NCBI GenBank assembly: GCA_041674625.1
Contig: JBAYVI010000001.1
Span: 80,549-144,548, forward strand
Length of the DNA: 64,000 bases
Reading direction: 5' to 3'
Source of the DNA: BRH-c32 sp041674625
GTDB lineage: Bacteria > Bacteroidota > Ignavibacteria > Ignavibacteriales > Melioribacteraceae
Part shown: positions 25,979 to 33,727 of the stretch, piece after piece
Layout of the letters: each line of letters begins with the position of its first letter
How positions within the stretch are numbered: position 1 is the first letter of the stretch
Translations under genes and position numbers: made by a program
Notes under the pieces: model-generated
What the model was told of the DNA's origin: nothing
Seen by the model: the letters and a program-made list of their open reading frames with translations, nothing else
The model's database searches: none

Positions 25979-26196
25979 TTATGGAAGTAGCACATTGCTC
26001 AAGTCAGAAAAATCTATCACTCTGCAAATGCGAATATCTCTAATACCATAGACCATAGCATCAATCTCCCTACCACATTCAGGACATATTCCATTAACTT
26101 GTTCTGTTTCTATACACTGGTGGCCCCAATTACAGACATAATACTTTTATTGTTATCTTTTGCAGTAAAAGATCGCCCACGGCATTTTTCGTTCAT
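25979..26196 (-). pseudogene. zinc-ribbon gene with single-base frameshift
   Basis: ATG 26196 has a strong AAGGGG site and opens MNEKCRGRSFTAKDNN. The continuation with cysteines (YVCNWGHQC, GICPECGREI) lies in another frame and stops at 25979. Adding one A to the AAAA run after codon 16 joins them. A sigma70-type promoter lies at 26231-26259. Confidence 0.6.
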
Positions 26197-26230
26197 ATTA
26201 TCCCCTTTGACCGATGTTATTATTTCTAAC

Positions 26231-26259
26231 ACCTTAACACTTATCAGTACTTATGTCAA
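26231..26259 (-). promoter_or_regulatory. sigma70-type promoter
   Basis: TTGACA, 17 bases, TAAGGT on the minus strand, directly after the primase stop and 35 bases before the zinc-ribbon gene at 26196. One of eight copies of the same promoter type in the window. Confidence 0.55.
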
Positions 26260-27183
26260 TCAGAAAATCATTCGCCTGATCAATTTCACATCTTCATCGC
26301 ACAAATCGGCAATATCCGAATTTTCTTTTCCATACTCAATGTAATTTATTTCATCAGCAAAAACAAGTTGAGATTCAAGGCGTTTAGAGGCTCTTCTTCC
26401 CGGATCATCATTATCAAAGCCTAAATAAAATTTCTTAAATCCCTTATCTCGGAGCTTAATTATTTGCGATTTTGAGAAGTTTACAGAAAGTAACGCCGCT
26501 GTTCCGTCTCCTAACCGACAAGAATTCATCAATCCTTCTACTAAAATAACCTTATCGGAATTACAATTATCTAAGTTAAATATTAAGTCTCTTCGCCTAG
26601 TAACCGCTTCATCATCGAGGCAAAACTGATAAGGAATTATATTTTTGCCATTAATAATAGAATTCCCTATGTAATTTACGAGTTTATTATTTTCATAGAC
26701 AGGCCAGATTATTCTGAATTTATTTCTGCCTGTCGTTCCGCTCCACATAACATCATACTTCTTTTGAATTTCCAAAAACGAAAATCTTCTTTTCTCTAAA
26801 TAATCCTTTGCCTCTTTAGGTAAGATAGATGTGAATGTACTTGGAAATTTTAAAACCGTATTTTGTTTTTCTTCTTGATTTTCTTGCTCTTCAATATTAT
26901 TTAAAATTTCTTGCGGTTCAAGCTCGTACTGTTTAAGGACTTTGTTTAATTTACGATAATCGCATTTTAAAGTTAATTTGATAAATTCATTTAAATTAAA
27001 CCCCCCGCAGCCCCAACAGTTCAATTTGCCGGTTTTTTCATTAGCAGCAGCGTGATAGTTATCCTTTCCGCATCTAGGACAAGTTTCAATTCCAATCCAA
27101 CCATTTCCACCTATGTTCTTGCCAGAAGTCTTATATTTAATATCATTTTCGTCAAAAAACTTTATAAAATTAAAGTTATTCAT
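26260..27183 (-). CDS. DnaG-like primase (zinc finger plus TOPRIM)
   Basis: 307 residues. CPRCG (near 34) and CWGCGG (near 56) form the CHC2-type zinc finger. TOPRIM motifs follow: VILVEGLMNS (near 210) with the glutamate and YLGFDNDDPGR (near 250) with the DxD. It is about half the length of bacterial DnaG, and no C-terminal helicase-binding domain is seen. It would prime DNA for the DnaB-type helicase at 33728-35263. ATG 27183 overlaps the upstream stop; an in-frame ATG at 27195 is possible. Confidence 0.85.
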   Translation of the reverse strand: MNNFNFIKFFDENDIKYKTSGKNIGGNGWIGIETCPRCGKDNYHAAANEKTGKLNCWGCGGFNLNEFIKLTLKCDYRKLNKVLKQYELEPQEILNNIEEQENQEEKQNTVLKFPSTFTSILPKEAKDYLEKRRFSFLEIQKKYDVMWSGTTGRNKFRIIWPVYENNKLVNYIGNSIINGKNIIPYQFCLDDEAVTRRRDLIFNLDNCNSDKVILVEGLMNSCRLGDGTAALLSVNFSKSQIIKLRDKGFKKFYLGFDNDDPGRRASKRLESQLVFADEINYIEYGKENSDIADLCDEDVKLIRRMIF

Positions 27184-27376
27184 TCTTGCTGGCATTTATT
27201 TTATTTAAATTCAGCAATAGGTTCCTACAAAATTCATAAGCATCTCGCGTTGCTTTTGCCCGAATCGTCCTTTCTGATGGATCATCTTCAATCACCATGC
27301 ATCTTGTGTGTAAACTAGCTATTAATTCATCAAGAATAATAAGCGCTTCTTTTAAATCACCAAAATTTTCGTACAT
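27176..27376 (-). CDS. hypothetical helical protein
   Basis: 66 residues (MYENFGDLKEALIILDELIA at the start), helical, overlapping the primase start. No motif recognised. Confidence 0.55.
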   Translation of the reverse strand: MYENFGDLKEALIILDELIASLHTRCMVIEDDPSERTIRAKATRDAYEFCRNLLLNLNKINASKNE

Positions 27377-27702
27377 TACCTTTCCTCAATCTCAATTAAC
27401 TCTAAATCCCAACCATCCACAATCCCTGATTCCCAATCGGTTGTGATATTTGTATATCCAACCGTATATAATTTACCGTCTTTTACATCTTCAAGCCCAA
27501 TAATCCCTTCATCACACATAGATTCAGAAATCTCATCTTCAAGACACTGGCATTTATCACAACTACATGATTTTCTTTTCAACTCATTTAATCTAATAGA
27601 CATTCCGAAACCTTTAGTGGTCGGAAATTTCTGAACACTAGCTTTATATACTTTTCCTGTACATTGCGATTCGTGACCAGCATCAATTTTAAGATTTATC
27701 AT
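27376..27702 (-). CDS. hypothetical cysteine-containing protein
   Basis: 108 residues with CSCDKCQC in the middle and a beta-rich C-terminal half (GKLYTVGYTNITTDWESG). Function unknown. Confidence 0.6.
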   Translation of the reverse strand: MINLKIDAGHESQCTGKVYKASVQKFPTTKGFGMSIRLNELKRKSCSCDKCQCLEDEISESMCDEGIIGLEDVKDGKLYTVGYTNITTDWESGIVDGWDLELIEIEER

Positions 27703-27705
27703 TCT

Positions 27706-27843
27706 TTAACCTACATTAAAATCTAAACACATGTACCCTTGTGCCATTAATTGCCATTCTTTAAAACGATATTTATCTTCATATCCATTTCCGTATAACG
27801 CCTTGACGTACCTTAGAGAATAAACAGCGGGGATTTGATACAT
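27706..27843 (-). CDS. hypothetical small protein
   Basis: 45 residues from ATG 27843 (MYQIPAVYSLRYVKALYGNG) with an AGGA site. It fills the gap between two confirmed genes. Confidence 0.55.
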   Translation of the reverse strand: MYQIPAVYSLRYVKALYGNGYEDKYRFKEWQLMAQGYMCLDFNVG

Positions 27844-27851
27844 TTAGATTC

Positions 27852-28127
27852 CTAATTTAAATTAATAAGATTAGCTACGGAAGAAATTTCTTTGATTTTA
27901 CGTTTAAGATATACTTCCAGTGGTTCATAAATATCTTCTTGGATTTCTTTCCTTTCATCATCGTCTTCTGACCAGATACAGAACCCAAGATATTCAATAA
28001 TTGCAGAATATCCATTTGTTTTAACGCTTAACTCAAATAAGTAATAATCAGGATATGTTTCTCCAATCGCATCATAAATTTCATTATTAATATCAAAAAC
28101 AATATCAGTTATTTCTTTAATGTTCAT
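27852..28127 (-). CDS. hypothetical protein
   Basis: 91 residues, acidic in the middle (WSEDDDERKEIQEDIYEPLE). No motif recognised. Confidence 0.6.
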   Translation of the reverse strand: MNIKEITDIVFDINNEIYDAIGETYPDYYLFELSVKTNGYSAIIEYLGFCIWSEDDDERKEIQEDIYEPLEVYLKRKIKEISSVANLINLN

Positions 28128-28141
28128 TTTATTTCTCTATC

Positions 28142-28321
28142 CTAAAAATCTTCCGTATAACTATCACCAACTAGCTTATATGAACTCACCTTTACCCCGT
28201 CTTCATCAAACGAATCAATATAATCATTATCTTCTTGAAACACTTCATCTTTATTAAAGTAAATTGATTCAGGAGCATCGCCATTAGAAGTTACGAAATA
28301 CTTTTCCTTAATCTCTTCCAT
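28142..28321 (-). CDS. hypothetical small acidic protein
   Basis: 59 residues from ATG 28321 (MEEIKEKYFVTSNGDAPESI), after an AAAGGA site. One of three consecutive short genes whose starts share the pattern GGAGAAAAG or GGAGGAAAG. Confidence 0.55.
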   Translation of the reverse strand: MEEIKEKYFVTSNGDAPESIYFNKDEVFQEDNDYIDSFDEDGVKVSSYKLVGDSYTEDF

Positions 28322-28336
28322 TCCTTTTCTCCTGTT

Positions 28337-28504
28337 TTATCCGAGTTCAATATCTGCATGTTGAGAAATCTTATATTCATTTCCACATTCATCACATTTT
28401 TCTGTATCTCCTCTAGGATCTCCGCGCCACCCATCTTGCTTTGCATTACAATTCGGACAATTTATATAATCGGCCTTGGAATAAATAATTGTTACTTCTT
28501 CCAT
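28337..28504 (-). CDS. small zinc-ribbon protein
   Basis: 55 residues from ATG 28504 with CPNCNAKQDGWRGDP and CDECGNEYK, a clear two-pair zinc ribbon. Confidence 0.6.
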   Translation of the reverse strand: MEEVTIIYSKADYINCPNCNAKQDGWRGDPRGDTEKCDECGNEYKISQHADIELG

Positions 28505-28516
28505 TACTTTTCTCCC

Positions 28517-28684
28517 TTATCCTATATGATATAATTCATCTGCATGTTTTAAAACCATAATAACTGCTTGGTTTTTAGTTTCAAATGTTCCTAATTCATA
28601 TGCTTGTGTTTCGTCCCATGCTGTATAGCCGTCTTCTTCATTGCCGGTTACGAAATTATTTACCCATTCTAATTTCAGATCCAT
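28517..28684 (-). CDS. hypothetical small protein
   Basis: 55 residues from ATG 28684 (MDLKLEWVNNFVTGNEEDGY), with a GGAGG site and a TAATG overlap with the gene upstream. Confidence 0.6.
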   Translation of the reverse strand: MDLKLEWVNNFVTGNEEDGYTAWDETQAYELGTFETKNQAVIMVLKHADELYHIG

Positions 28685-28902
28685 TACTTTCCTCCCATAA
28701 TATCTTGCAATTCATAAATCTTATTTGCTATCTCAGCACAAATATCAATTATTTCTCCGCGTTTATGTTCAAGGCGTTCTGATAATTGCAACCCGTTGCC
28801 GTTACCGTTGCCTGTCGTATACATATTCCTAATATTGCCATAACATATTTCAAAATTATCAATATTTACCATGTCTTTCTGGGTCGTGATTTTCATTCTC
28901 AT
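28684..28902 (-). CDS. hypothetical protein
   Basis: 72 residues with a GNGNGNG run in the middle and a helical C-terminus. An ATG two codons later is an alternative start. Confidence 0.55.
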   Translation of the reverse strand: MRMKITTQKDMVNIDNFEICYGNIRNMYTTGNGNGNGLQLSERLEHKRGEIIDICAEIANKIYELQDIMGGK

Positions 28903-28911
28903 TCTATTGCC

Positions 28912-29064
28912 TTAATTAGAACTAATTCTTTTACGGATATCTTGTTTACGTTCTTCATCGGCTCTTTCGTATGATACAATAAAATGAAATAATTCTCCTT
29001 GATCAAATTCACACAATTTCGCCAATACTGTTTTCACGATTTTATCTACTATTTCTGGGTGCAT
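28912..29064 (-). CDS. hypothetical small protein
   Basis: 50 residues from ATG 29064 (MHPEIVDKIVKTVLAKLCEF), helical with a basic C-terminus. It abuts the deaminase stop by one base. Confidence 0.55.
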   Translation of the reverse strand: MHPEIVDKIVKTVLAKLCEFDQGELFHFIVSYERADEERKQDIRKRISSN

Positions 29065-29065
29065 G

Positions 29066-29455
29066 TTAGTTATTCCTTTTTTCTAATGTATAACTATTAA
29101 ATTCATTACTGAACACAACGTTCTTTATTCCTGAAAAACTAATTGCAGCGGAGCAAATAGGGCACGGTTTCGCATTGGCTATCTTACCGTTCCTCAATAA
29201 CCTGACAACAATAAGAGAATGTATTTTACCTCTAGATTTCAAAATCGCAGAGAGTTCGGCATGAAGCTTAATTTGGTCTTTATGCCCATGTTTGTTAGCC
29301 AATTTGGACATAGCTGTATGCGTCTTAGAACTGTTCTGGCCGGTAGATAATACAGTACCGTGCTTATCAATTGCGATAGCGCCTAGTCTGAATTTTTGAT
29401 TATTCTTGGACGCTATTTCAATAGCCATATCTATGTAACGTTTGAATTTTTTCAT
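29066..29455 (-). CDS. zinc-dependent cytidine/dCMP deaminase-like protein
   Basis: 129 residues with the deaminase zinc signature: HAELSAI (near 65-71) and PCPICSAAI (near 97-105). The family removes the amino group from cytidine or deoxycytidylate, giving uridine nucleotides. The substrate cannot be told from sequence. It is transcribed from the TTGACA-17-TACAAT promoter at 29462-29490. Confidence 0.8.
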   Translation of the reverse strand: MKKFKRYIDMAIEIASKNNQKFRLGAIAIDKHGTVLSTGQNSSKTHTAMSKLANKHGHKDQIKLHAELSAILKSRGKIHSLIVVRLLRNGKIANAKPCPICSAAISFSGIKNVVFSNEFNSYTLEKRNN

Positions 29456-29461
29456 TGTGTT

Positions 29462-29490
29462 ATTGTACTAAATCGTGCTTATTTTGTCAA
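29462..29490 (-). promoter_or_regulatory. sigma70-type promoter
   Basis: TTGACA, 17 bases, TACAAT, with TTAG just before the -10. The -10 lies seven bases before the deaminase ATG, so the transcript would be nearly leaderless at ATG 29455, or starts within the gene region. Confidence 0.6.
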
Positions 29491-29502
29491 CGATTATTTA
29501 TC

Positions 29503-29814
29503 TTACTCACTTATCTTACCTTTTACATACATTTTCTTTGGAGAGAAGTAAAAATATTTTCCGCTCCAATTTGAACTGTCTTCCATCAAAGCAAGGTCAA
29601 GCCCGTTTTTAAAAAATACATACCAAATTAGTTTTAATATTTTCTGTTCTTTTAAATTATGAAATTTGTTCACTCTCAACATCAATGAGAAGAAACGAGT
29701 GGTTTGCAAAACATAACTGTATAAAAGATAAACACAAATAATTAATACAAACGAAATTAATGAGCAAATAATAGACCTTCCAACCCATAATGACAAAATA
29801 TCAAACGTATCCAT
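29503..29814 (-). CDS. membrane protein, unknown
   Basis: 103 residues from ATG 29814 (MDTFDILSLWVGRSIICSLI), with one long hydrophobic segment (residues 10-37) and a basic C-terminal half. Confidence 0.55.
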   Translation of the reverse strand: MDTFDILSLWVGRSIICSLISFVLIICVYLLYSYVLQTTRFFSLMLRVNKFHNLKEQKILKLIWYVFFKNGLDLALMEDSSNWSGKYFYFSPKKMYVKGKISE

Positions 29815-29815
29815 T

Positions 29816-30127
29816 TTACTCCTTGTACTTATCAATAATATTTTGCAGATCAGAAAGGATTAATTGAGTAGAATTATTTTCGTCGGTTATTAATGTTCTT
29901 GCATCTTCATACCACATTTCTAAACAAGTCAAAAGAATTTCTTTGATTTTCGGCATATTTTGCTCCGGCGAATATGGCAAATCACATTTCAGATAAACTT
30001 CTTCAAGGTGTTTTTCCTTATCTGATACGTATTTAATGACTTCATCATATGTCCACTCCCCATTACGAATAGCCCGAAGTTGTTGCCTTCTTCCGTCTTG
30101 GTTAAGAACAAGTGTCCCTTCCGTCAT
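29816..30127 (-). CDS. C-terminal domain of a phage nucleotidyltransferase, stand-alone
   Basis: 103 residues. The segment QLRAIRNGEWTYDEVIKYVS, then LEEVYLKCDLPYSP, matches what I recall as the helical C-terminal part of phage nucleotidyltransferase proteins (arginine-rich helix, then LPxxP). The catalytic domain is missing from this gene. It may be a remnant or a regulator. Confidence 0.5.
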   Translation of the reverse strand: MTEGTLVLNQDGRRQQLRAIRNGEWTYDEVIKYVSDKEKHLEEVYLKCDLPYSPEQNMPKIKEILLTCLEMWYEDARTLITDENNSTQLILSDLQNIIDKYKE

Positions 30128-31095
30128 TATTTGCTCATAGCGGCAATTTTATTAAATGCCACGCAAACGTCTAAACACATTTTAGAACAAATTTTATCTT
30201 TATGTGGCGGATTATTATACATCCATTCTTCTCTTTCTTTTCTCATATTCTTACCCACGACACCAATTGGATCTCCACCTTCGCGCATATAAATAATACA
30301 TGGGAAGTGATAACCACCCGCTACAGCCATATCATCAAGAACCAACCGACAAAGATTTTTACTGCCTCCTAATCCTCTAACATGTTCTCCATTTTGTACT
30401 TTGTTGGCTCTGTACTTCAAAATAGGATATTTATTAATTAAATTAGGAGAAACTTCTGTCAGCATTTTTAGTGCTTTATCATATTGGGCAGCAGGAATAA
30501 CTCTAATGTCTGATACTCCTAACGAATCAGCTAATCTTACAGTATTATGAGCATCATAAACATTGTCATCTGTAAAAACAACGCCTACAGTAACATAGGT
30601 AATTTTCGATAATTCTCGGATATTGTCAACTACTTTATTCCAAGCACCTGTTATCCCGCCTGTCATTTTATCCCCGATAGAGCAACAGCCGCTATCTAGA
30701 GAAATAGAAAAATCATTTACCCCACACTTGATTAAGTATTTATAATAATCAATATCTGCTGATCCATTTGTGGAAATAGCTATATTCTCTACGTTATTTT
30801 CTTTACAAAATTTTATTAACAAATCCAATCCTGGATATAGAGTAGGTTCCCCACCAGAAAAACGAACATTCTTCAATCCATCTTTTACCCAATATTTCAG
30901 TGTCTCCATAGCGGAATCAAACGGCAATTCTCCCGCTATATCAGAACGCAAACCACGACAATAAGGACATTTAAAATTGCATTCATCCGTGAGAATTAGT
31001 TCGCATCTCCACAAAGGAGAAGTAGCACTTGAATTCATGGCCCTGTCATCTGAAAGAGTGTAAAATCCGATTTCTTCTAATTTCACTTTATTCAC
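30127..31095 (-). CDS. radical SAM enzyme with C-terminal cysteine cluster
   Basis: 322 residues. The 4Fe-4S motif CNFKCPYC (C39, C43, C46) binds S-adenosylmethionine; GGEPTLYPG near 79 and STNGSADIDYY near 108 are the next family motifs. A C-terminal cysteine group (CIIY, CSKMCLDVC) suggests a SPASM/twitch-type auxiliary iron-sulfur site, as in enzymes that modify peptides. The gene overlaps neighbours by a base or a few. Substrate unknown; it is not closely similar in its N-terminus to the second radical SAM gene at 44986. Confidence 0.85.
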   Translation of the reverse strand: MNKVKLEEIGFYTLSDDRAMNSSATSPLWRCELILTDECNFKCPYCRGLRSDIAGELPFDSAMETLKYWVKDGLKNVRFSGGEPTLYPGLDLLIKFCKENNVENIAISTNGSADIDYYKYLIKCGVNDFSISLDSGCCSIGDKMTGGITGAWNKVVDNIRELSKITYVTVGVVFTDDNVYDAHNTVRLADSLGVSDIRVIPAAQYDKALKMLTEVSPNLINKYPILKYRANKVQNGEHVRGLGGSKNLCRLVLDDMAVAGGYHFPCIIYMREGGDPIGVVGKNMRKEREEWMYNNPPHKDKICSKMCLDVCVAFNKIAAMSK

Positions 31096-31430
31096 CTAAA
31101 AGAAAAACTCATATCGTTGTCTTCCTCTTCAATTATTTTTGCTTCATATAATGTTTCAAAGTATCCGCACCAAAATGCAGAAATTGATTCTACTTTATCT
31201 TTAGAATTTCCAACGATTACTACCGAATAATCATCTTTATAATAGTTTGGCTTATCGACTTTTTCTCTATATCTACTATTTTTTGCTTGATAGTACGAAT
31301 AGTGCTCTTTGATTCTTTTTAAACTTTCTTTCGCATCATCCAGCGAGTCCCAAGAATATCCTACAATGTCGGTTTCTTCATGAGAGCCGAAATAATCACC
31401 TGTTTGATATGTAATTTCTATTGTATACAT
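31092..31430 (-). CDS. hypothetical protein next to the radical SAM gene
   Basis: 112 residues, with SRYREK and a terminal FWCGYFETLYEAKII segment. The stop overlaps the radical SAM start by ATGA-type overlap, so the two are co-translated. Could be a partner; no direct evidence. Confidence 0.6.
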   Translation of the reverse strand: MYTIEITYQTGDYFGSHEETDIVGYSWDSLDDAKESLKRIKEHYSYYQAKNSRYREKVDKPNYYKDDYSVVIVGNSKDKVESISAFWCGYFETLYEAKIIEEEDNDMSFSFR

Positions 31431-31642
31431 TATTCCTCCTTCAACTTCTGAATATTTTCTATATGGATAGCTTTCTCTGCTTGGCCTTGTGCGTGATCGT
31501 CAAATACTTTAGAGTTACATTCTGGACAAATACAGTAATTGTTATTAACTGTCCAGCCGTAGTGTTCTTGGTTTTCCCCTAAGAGGTAAGTGTTATCCTC
31601 TTCTTTACACAAGTCACATTTGAGGTGAATTGATACGCCCAT
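31430..31642 (-). CDS. zinc-ribbon protein
   Basis: 70 residues with CDLCKEED (9-16) and CICPECN (38-44). A helical tail follows. No family recognised. Confidence 0.6.
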   Translation of the reverse strand: MGVSIHLKCDLCKEEDNTYLLGENQEHYGWTVNNNYCICPECNSKVFDDHAQGQAEKAIHIENIQKLKEE

Positions 31643-31660
31643 TTTGTGGCCTCCGTGAAT

Positions 31661-31882
31661 TTATTTTAATTTAGAAACCCTTACTTGGTTATTCCTATAA
31701 AATTTTTCTACGGTTATTCTTTTATTTATATCTGTACCGTCTGGATACAAACCCAATATTAATTCATTAATTGCAATCATATTATCATAATCTTGAATAA
31801 TATAATCAGAAACATACGCTGCCATTTGAAGTTTTATTAATTTCATTTTAATCTTTAATGAATTTTCGCCAGTTATTCCCAA
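31661..31882 (-). CDS. hypothetical protein (TTG start)
   Basis: 73 residues from a TTG at 31882 that has AGGTGG five bases upstream; an ATG at codon 13 has a poorer site. No motif recognised. Confidence 0.5.
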   Translation of the reverse strand: MGITGENSLKIKMKLIKLQMAAYVSDYIIQDYDNMIAINELILGLYPDGTDINKRITVEKFYRNNQVRVSKLK

Positions 31883-31891
31883 TTAAACCAC

Positions 31892-32113
31892 CTATCCCAA
31901 ATCCAAAAAGAAACATCGAAAACAAGTCCATTTAGTACTATAACTAACATTTACGTTTCTAGTACAAGAATAATCTTTCTCACAAGAAGAACATGTTATT
32001 GTCGCGTCTCCGTCTGCTCCGTCTCCGAAATCAATTTCCCAGGAATCCCGTTCAGTTTTACCACAATGCGGGCAAACTGGTTCAAATGTATATTCTGTGT
32101 CGTATTGGTGCAT
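31892..32113 (-). CDS. zinc-ribbon protein
   Basis: 73 residues: CPHCGKTERDSWEIDFGDG at 14-32, CSSCEKDYSC at 41-50. The C-terminal segment (CFRCFFLDLG) looks unlike the rest and may be read past the original end. Confidence 0.6.
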   Translation of the reverse strand: MHQYDTEYTFEPVCPHCGKTERDSWEIDFGDGADGDATITCSSCEKDYSCTRNVNVSYSTKWTCFRCFFLDLG

Positions 32114-32122
32114 ATTAGTGTC

Positions 32123-32302
32123 TCAAAAATAAGAATTAATAACGTTTTCGGAAAATTCTTTCATTTCTTCAACATCAAGTATCATTGCATAATGCTGAAT
32201 AATTTGTTCAAAGTCGTGCTTAAAATGATCTTCATTAGAAACAGCTTCTGTGCTTACTTCAAACATCTTCATAACTTTACCGTTTATTAATTTAGTTTCC
32301 AT
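32123..32302 (-). CDS. hypothetical acidic protein
   Basis: 59 residues from ATG 32302 (METKLINGKVMKMFEVSTEA), helical. It starts just downstream of the left-over helicase tail at 32315-32368. Confidence 0.55.
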   Translation of the reverse strand: METKLINGKVMKMFEVSTEAVSNEDHFKHDFEQIIQHYAMILDVEEMKEFSENVINSYF

Positions 32303-32314
32303 ACTTAATCCTTA

Positions 32315-32368
32315 TTATTCCTCATCGTTATTGTTACCTAGCCATTCGCTGTCTAGGAAGGCTAGGTT
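32315..32368 (-). pseudogene. left-over C-terminal tail of a second DnaB-type helicase copy
   Basis: On the minus strand the frame ending at 32315 reads NLAFLDSEWLGNNNDEE. The complete helicase at 33728 ends NLALAQPFLDSEFMGHSYEE. The match (NLA, FLDSE, aromatic, hydrophobic, G, acidic end) is too good for chance at this spot. There is no start codon. The tail is cut off from the helicase by the TnpB element. Confidence 0.6.
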
Positions 32369-32380
32369 TACAAATAATAT

Positions 32381-32408
32381 TAAAGTTTTTATACTATTAT
32401 TCCGATAA
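32381..32408 (+). promoter_or_regulatory. sigma28-type promoter of tnpB
   Basis: TAAAGTTT, 12 bases, TCCGATAA, then GGTAT on the plus strand. It differs from the sigma28 consensus at one -10 base and matches the phage copies at 203, 35582 and 60562, including the GGTA that follows. It lies 41 bases upstream of the tnpB start. Confidence 0.65.
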
Positions 32409-32449
32409 GGTATTTATAGAAACGATTCATTCTCTGCAAAAGGATTAAC

Positions 32450-33538
32450 ATGATCAAGTCATTCAAATATAGAATATATCCCAACAAAAGTCAAGAGGAA
32501 ATGTTTAATAAGCATTTTGGTTGCGCTAGATTTATTTATAATTGGGGCCTCAATCGCAAAGTTAAAGAATATGAAGTATCAAAAAAGACCTTGTCTTTCT
32601 TTGATTTAACAAAAGAAACAACCTCTTTAAAATCTGAAAATATATGGTTAAAAGAAGTCAATTCCCAATCGCTTCAAATGTCTCTAAGAAATCTTGATAA
32701 CGCATTTACTCGCTTCTTTAGAGAAAAGAAAGGGTTCCCTAAATTTAAATCTAAAAGAAACAACCAATCTTTCCAATGTCCACAGGCATGTTCAATTAAT
32801 TTTGAAACAAATAAATTAAATATCCCCAAAATTAAAAACATTAAAATAAAAATTGACAGATCGTTTGAAGGTAAAATTAAAACCGTCACAATTAGTAAAG
32901 TTCCTTCTGGTAAATACTATGCCTCAGTTTTAGTTGATGATAGAAAAGAATTACCATCAAAGATTAAAGCAGTTAAAGAGTTCTCTATTGGCGTTGACTT
33001 AGGGATCAAAACTTTCGCAACCTTATCAAATGGAGAAAAGATTGATAATCCACGACATTTTAAGAAATTAGAAAAACAATTAAAGCGAGCACAAAGGAAA
33101 CTATCACGCAAAAAGAAAGGTTCTTCTAATCGAGACAAAACAAGAATTAAAGTTACCATTTTACATGAAAGAGTTACTAATTCACGAAAAGATTTCTTGC
33201 ATAAATTATCTAAAAGACTGATTGACGAAAACCAAGCAGTTTGTCTTGAAAATTTAAATGTCAATGGACTTCTCAAGAATCGCAGGTTAGCAAAACACAT
33301 CCAAGATGCAGGATGGAGAACATTTAAAACATTCTGTGAATACAAGGCAGAATGGTCCGGTAAAGAAGTTAAGACTATTGGACGGTTCGAACCGAGTTCT
33401 AAACTTTGCAATGTATGTGGAGTATTAAACAATTCACTCACCTTAAAAGATCGAGAATGGACCTGTTCTTGTGGAACCATTCATGATCGTGACATTTTAG
33501 CCGCCAACAATATTCTAAATTTCGCATTTCTACCCTAG
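32450..33538 (+). CDS. tnpB: TnpB RNA-guided nuclease
   Basis: 362 residues, normal for compact TnpB. The N-terminal helix-turn-helix is recognisable (MIKSFKYRIYPNKSQEEMFN). The RuvC nuclease triad is D183 (SIGVDLGIKTFA), E267 (CLENLNVNG) and D348 (HDRDILAANN). The zinc finger is C320, C323, C339, C341. All catalytic residues are kept, so the protein is likely active. TnpB uses an RNA from the element's right end to cut DNA that lacks the element. Confidence 0.92.
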   Translation: MIKSFKYRIYPNKSQEEMFNKHFGCARFIYNWGLNRKVKEYEVSKKTLSFFDLTKETTSLKSENIWLKEVNSQSLQMSLRNLDNAFTRFFREKKGFPKFKSKRNNQSFQCPQACSINFETNKLNIPKIKNIKIKIDRSFEGKIKTVTISKVPSGKYYASVLVDDRKELPSKIKAVKEFSIGVDLGIKTFATLSNGEKIDNPRHFKKLEKQLKRAQRKLSRKKKGSSNRDKTRIKVTILHERVTNSRKDFLHKLSKRLIDENQAVCLENLNVNGLLKNRRLAKHIQDAGWRTFKTFCEYKAEWSGKEVKTIGRFEPSSKLCNVCGVLNNSLTLKDREWTCSCGTIHDRDILAANNILNFAFLP

Positions 33539-33660
33539 GGTCTAGGGGGAGTTAAGCCTGTGGAGATTGTGTAAGACCTTTAGGCAACGATCTTGGAAGC
33601 AGGAAGTCTTATTGTTTAAGATAGATCATGAAGGCTTGTCCTAGGTTAATCGTATTAGTC
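33440..33660 (+). ncRNA. probable omega (right-end) RNA of the TnpB element
   Basis: In TnpB elements the guide RNA overlaps the end of tnpB and runs to the right end. The 120 bases after the stop are structured, with GGAAGCAGGAAGTC typical of right ends in this group. The exact 3' boundary, and so the guide, cannot be fixed by eye. Confidence 0.45.
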
Positions 33661-33676
33661 AAAATTAAACATCCAA

Positions 33677-33724
33677 TCAAGTTTGCCCAATATACTCACT
33701 TAAATCTCTTGGTTTTCTCGGCAT
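33677..33724 (-). pseudogene. truncated ORF downstream of the helicase
   Basis: ATG 33724 has a perfect GGAGGA site and reads MPRKPRDLSEYIGQT before TGA. A gene start this strong followed by 15 codons suggests the gene that used to follow the helicase was cut by the TnpB insertion. Confidence 0.45.
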
Positions 33725-33727
33725 AAA

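Larger units (their letters stand above)
32369..33660 (+). mobile_element. TnpB-only (IS200/IS605-type) element
   Basis: The block holds tnpB and its 3' noncoding right end but no tnpA, so it needs a helper transposase to move. The left boundary is set by the end of the helicase tail homology, the right by the end of the structured 3' region; both are approximate. It is the only segment with a gene on the plus strand. Confidence 0.6.

Noticed and set aside
26545..26575. CCGATAAGG within the primase gene, resembling the sigma28 -10 box
   Set aside because: It lies inside a conserved coding segment (SDKVILVEG), has no TAAAG at the right distance, and no gene starts downstream of it.
32917..33480. 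187-codon minus-strand frame within tnpB
   Set aside because: Opposite the catalytic part of tnpB; no start signal or recognisable protein.
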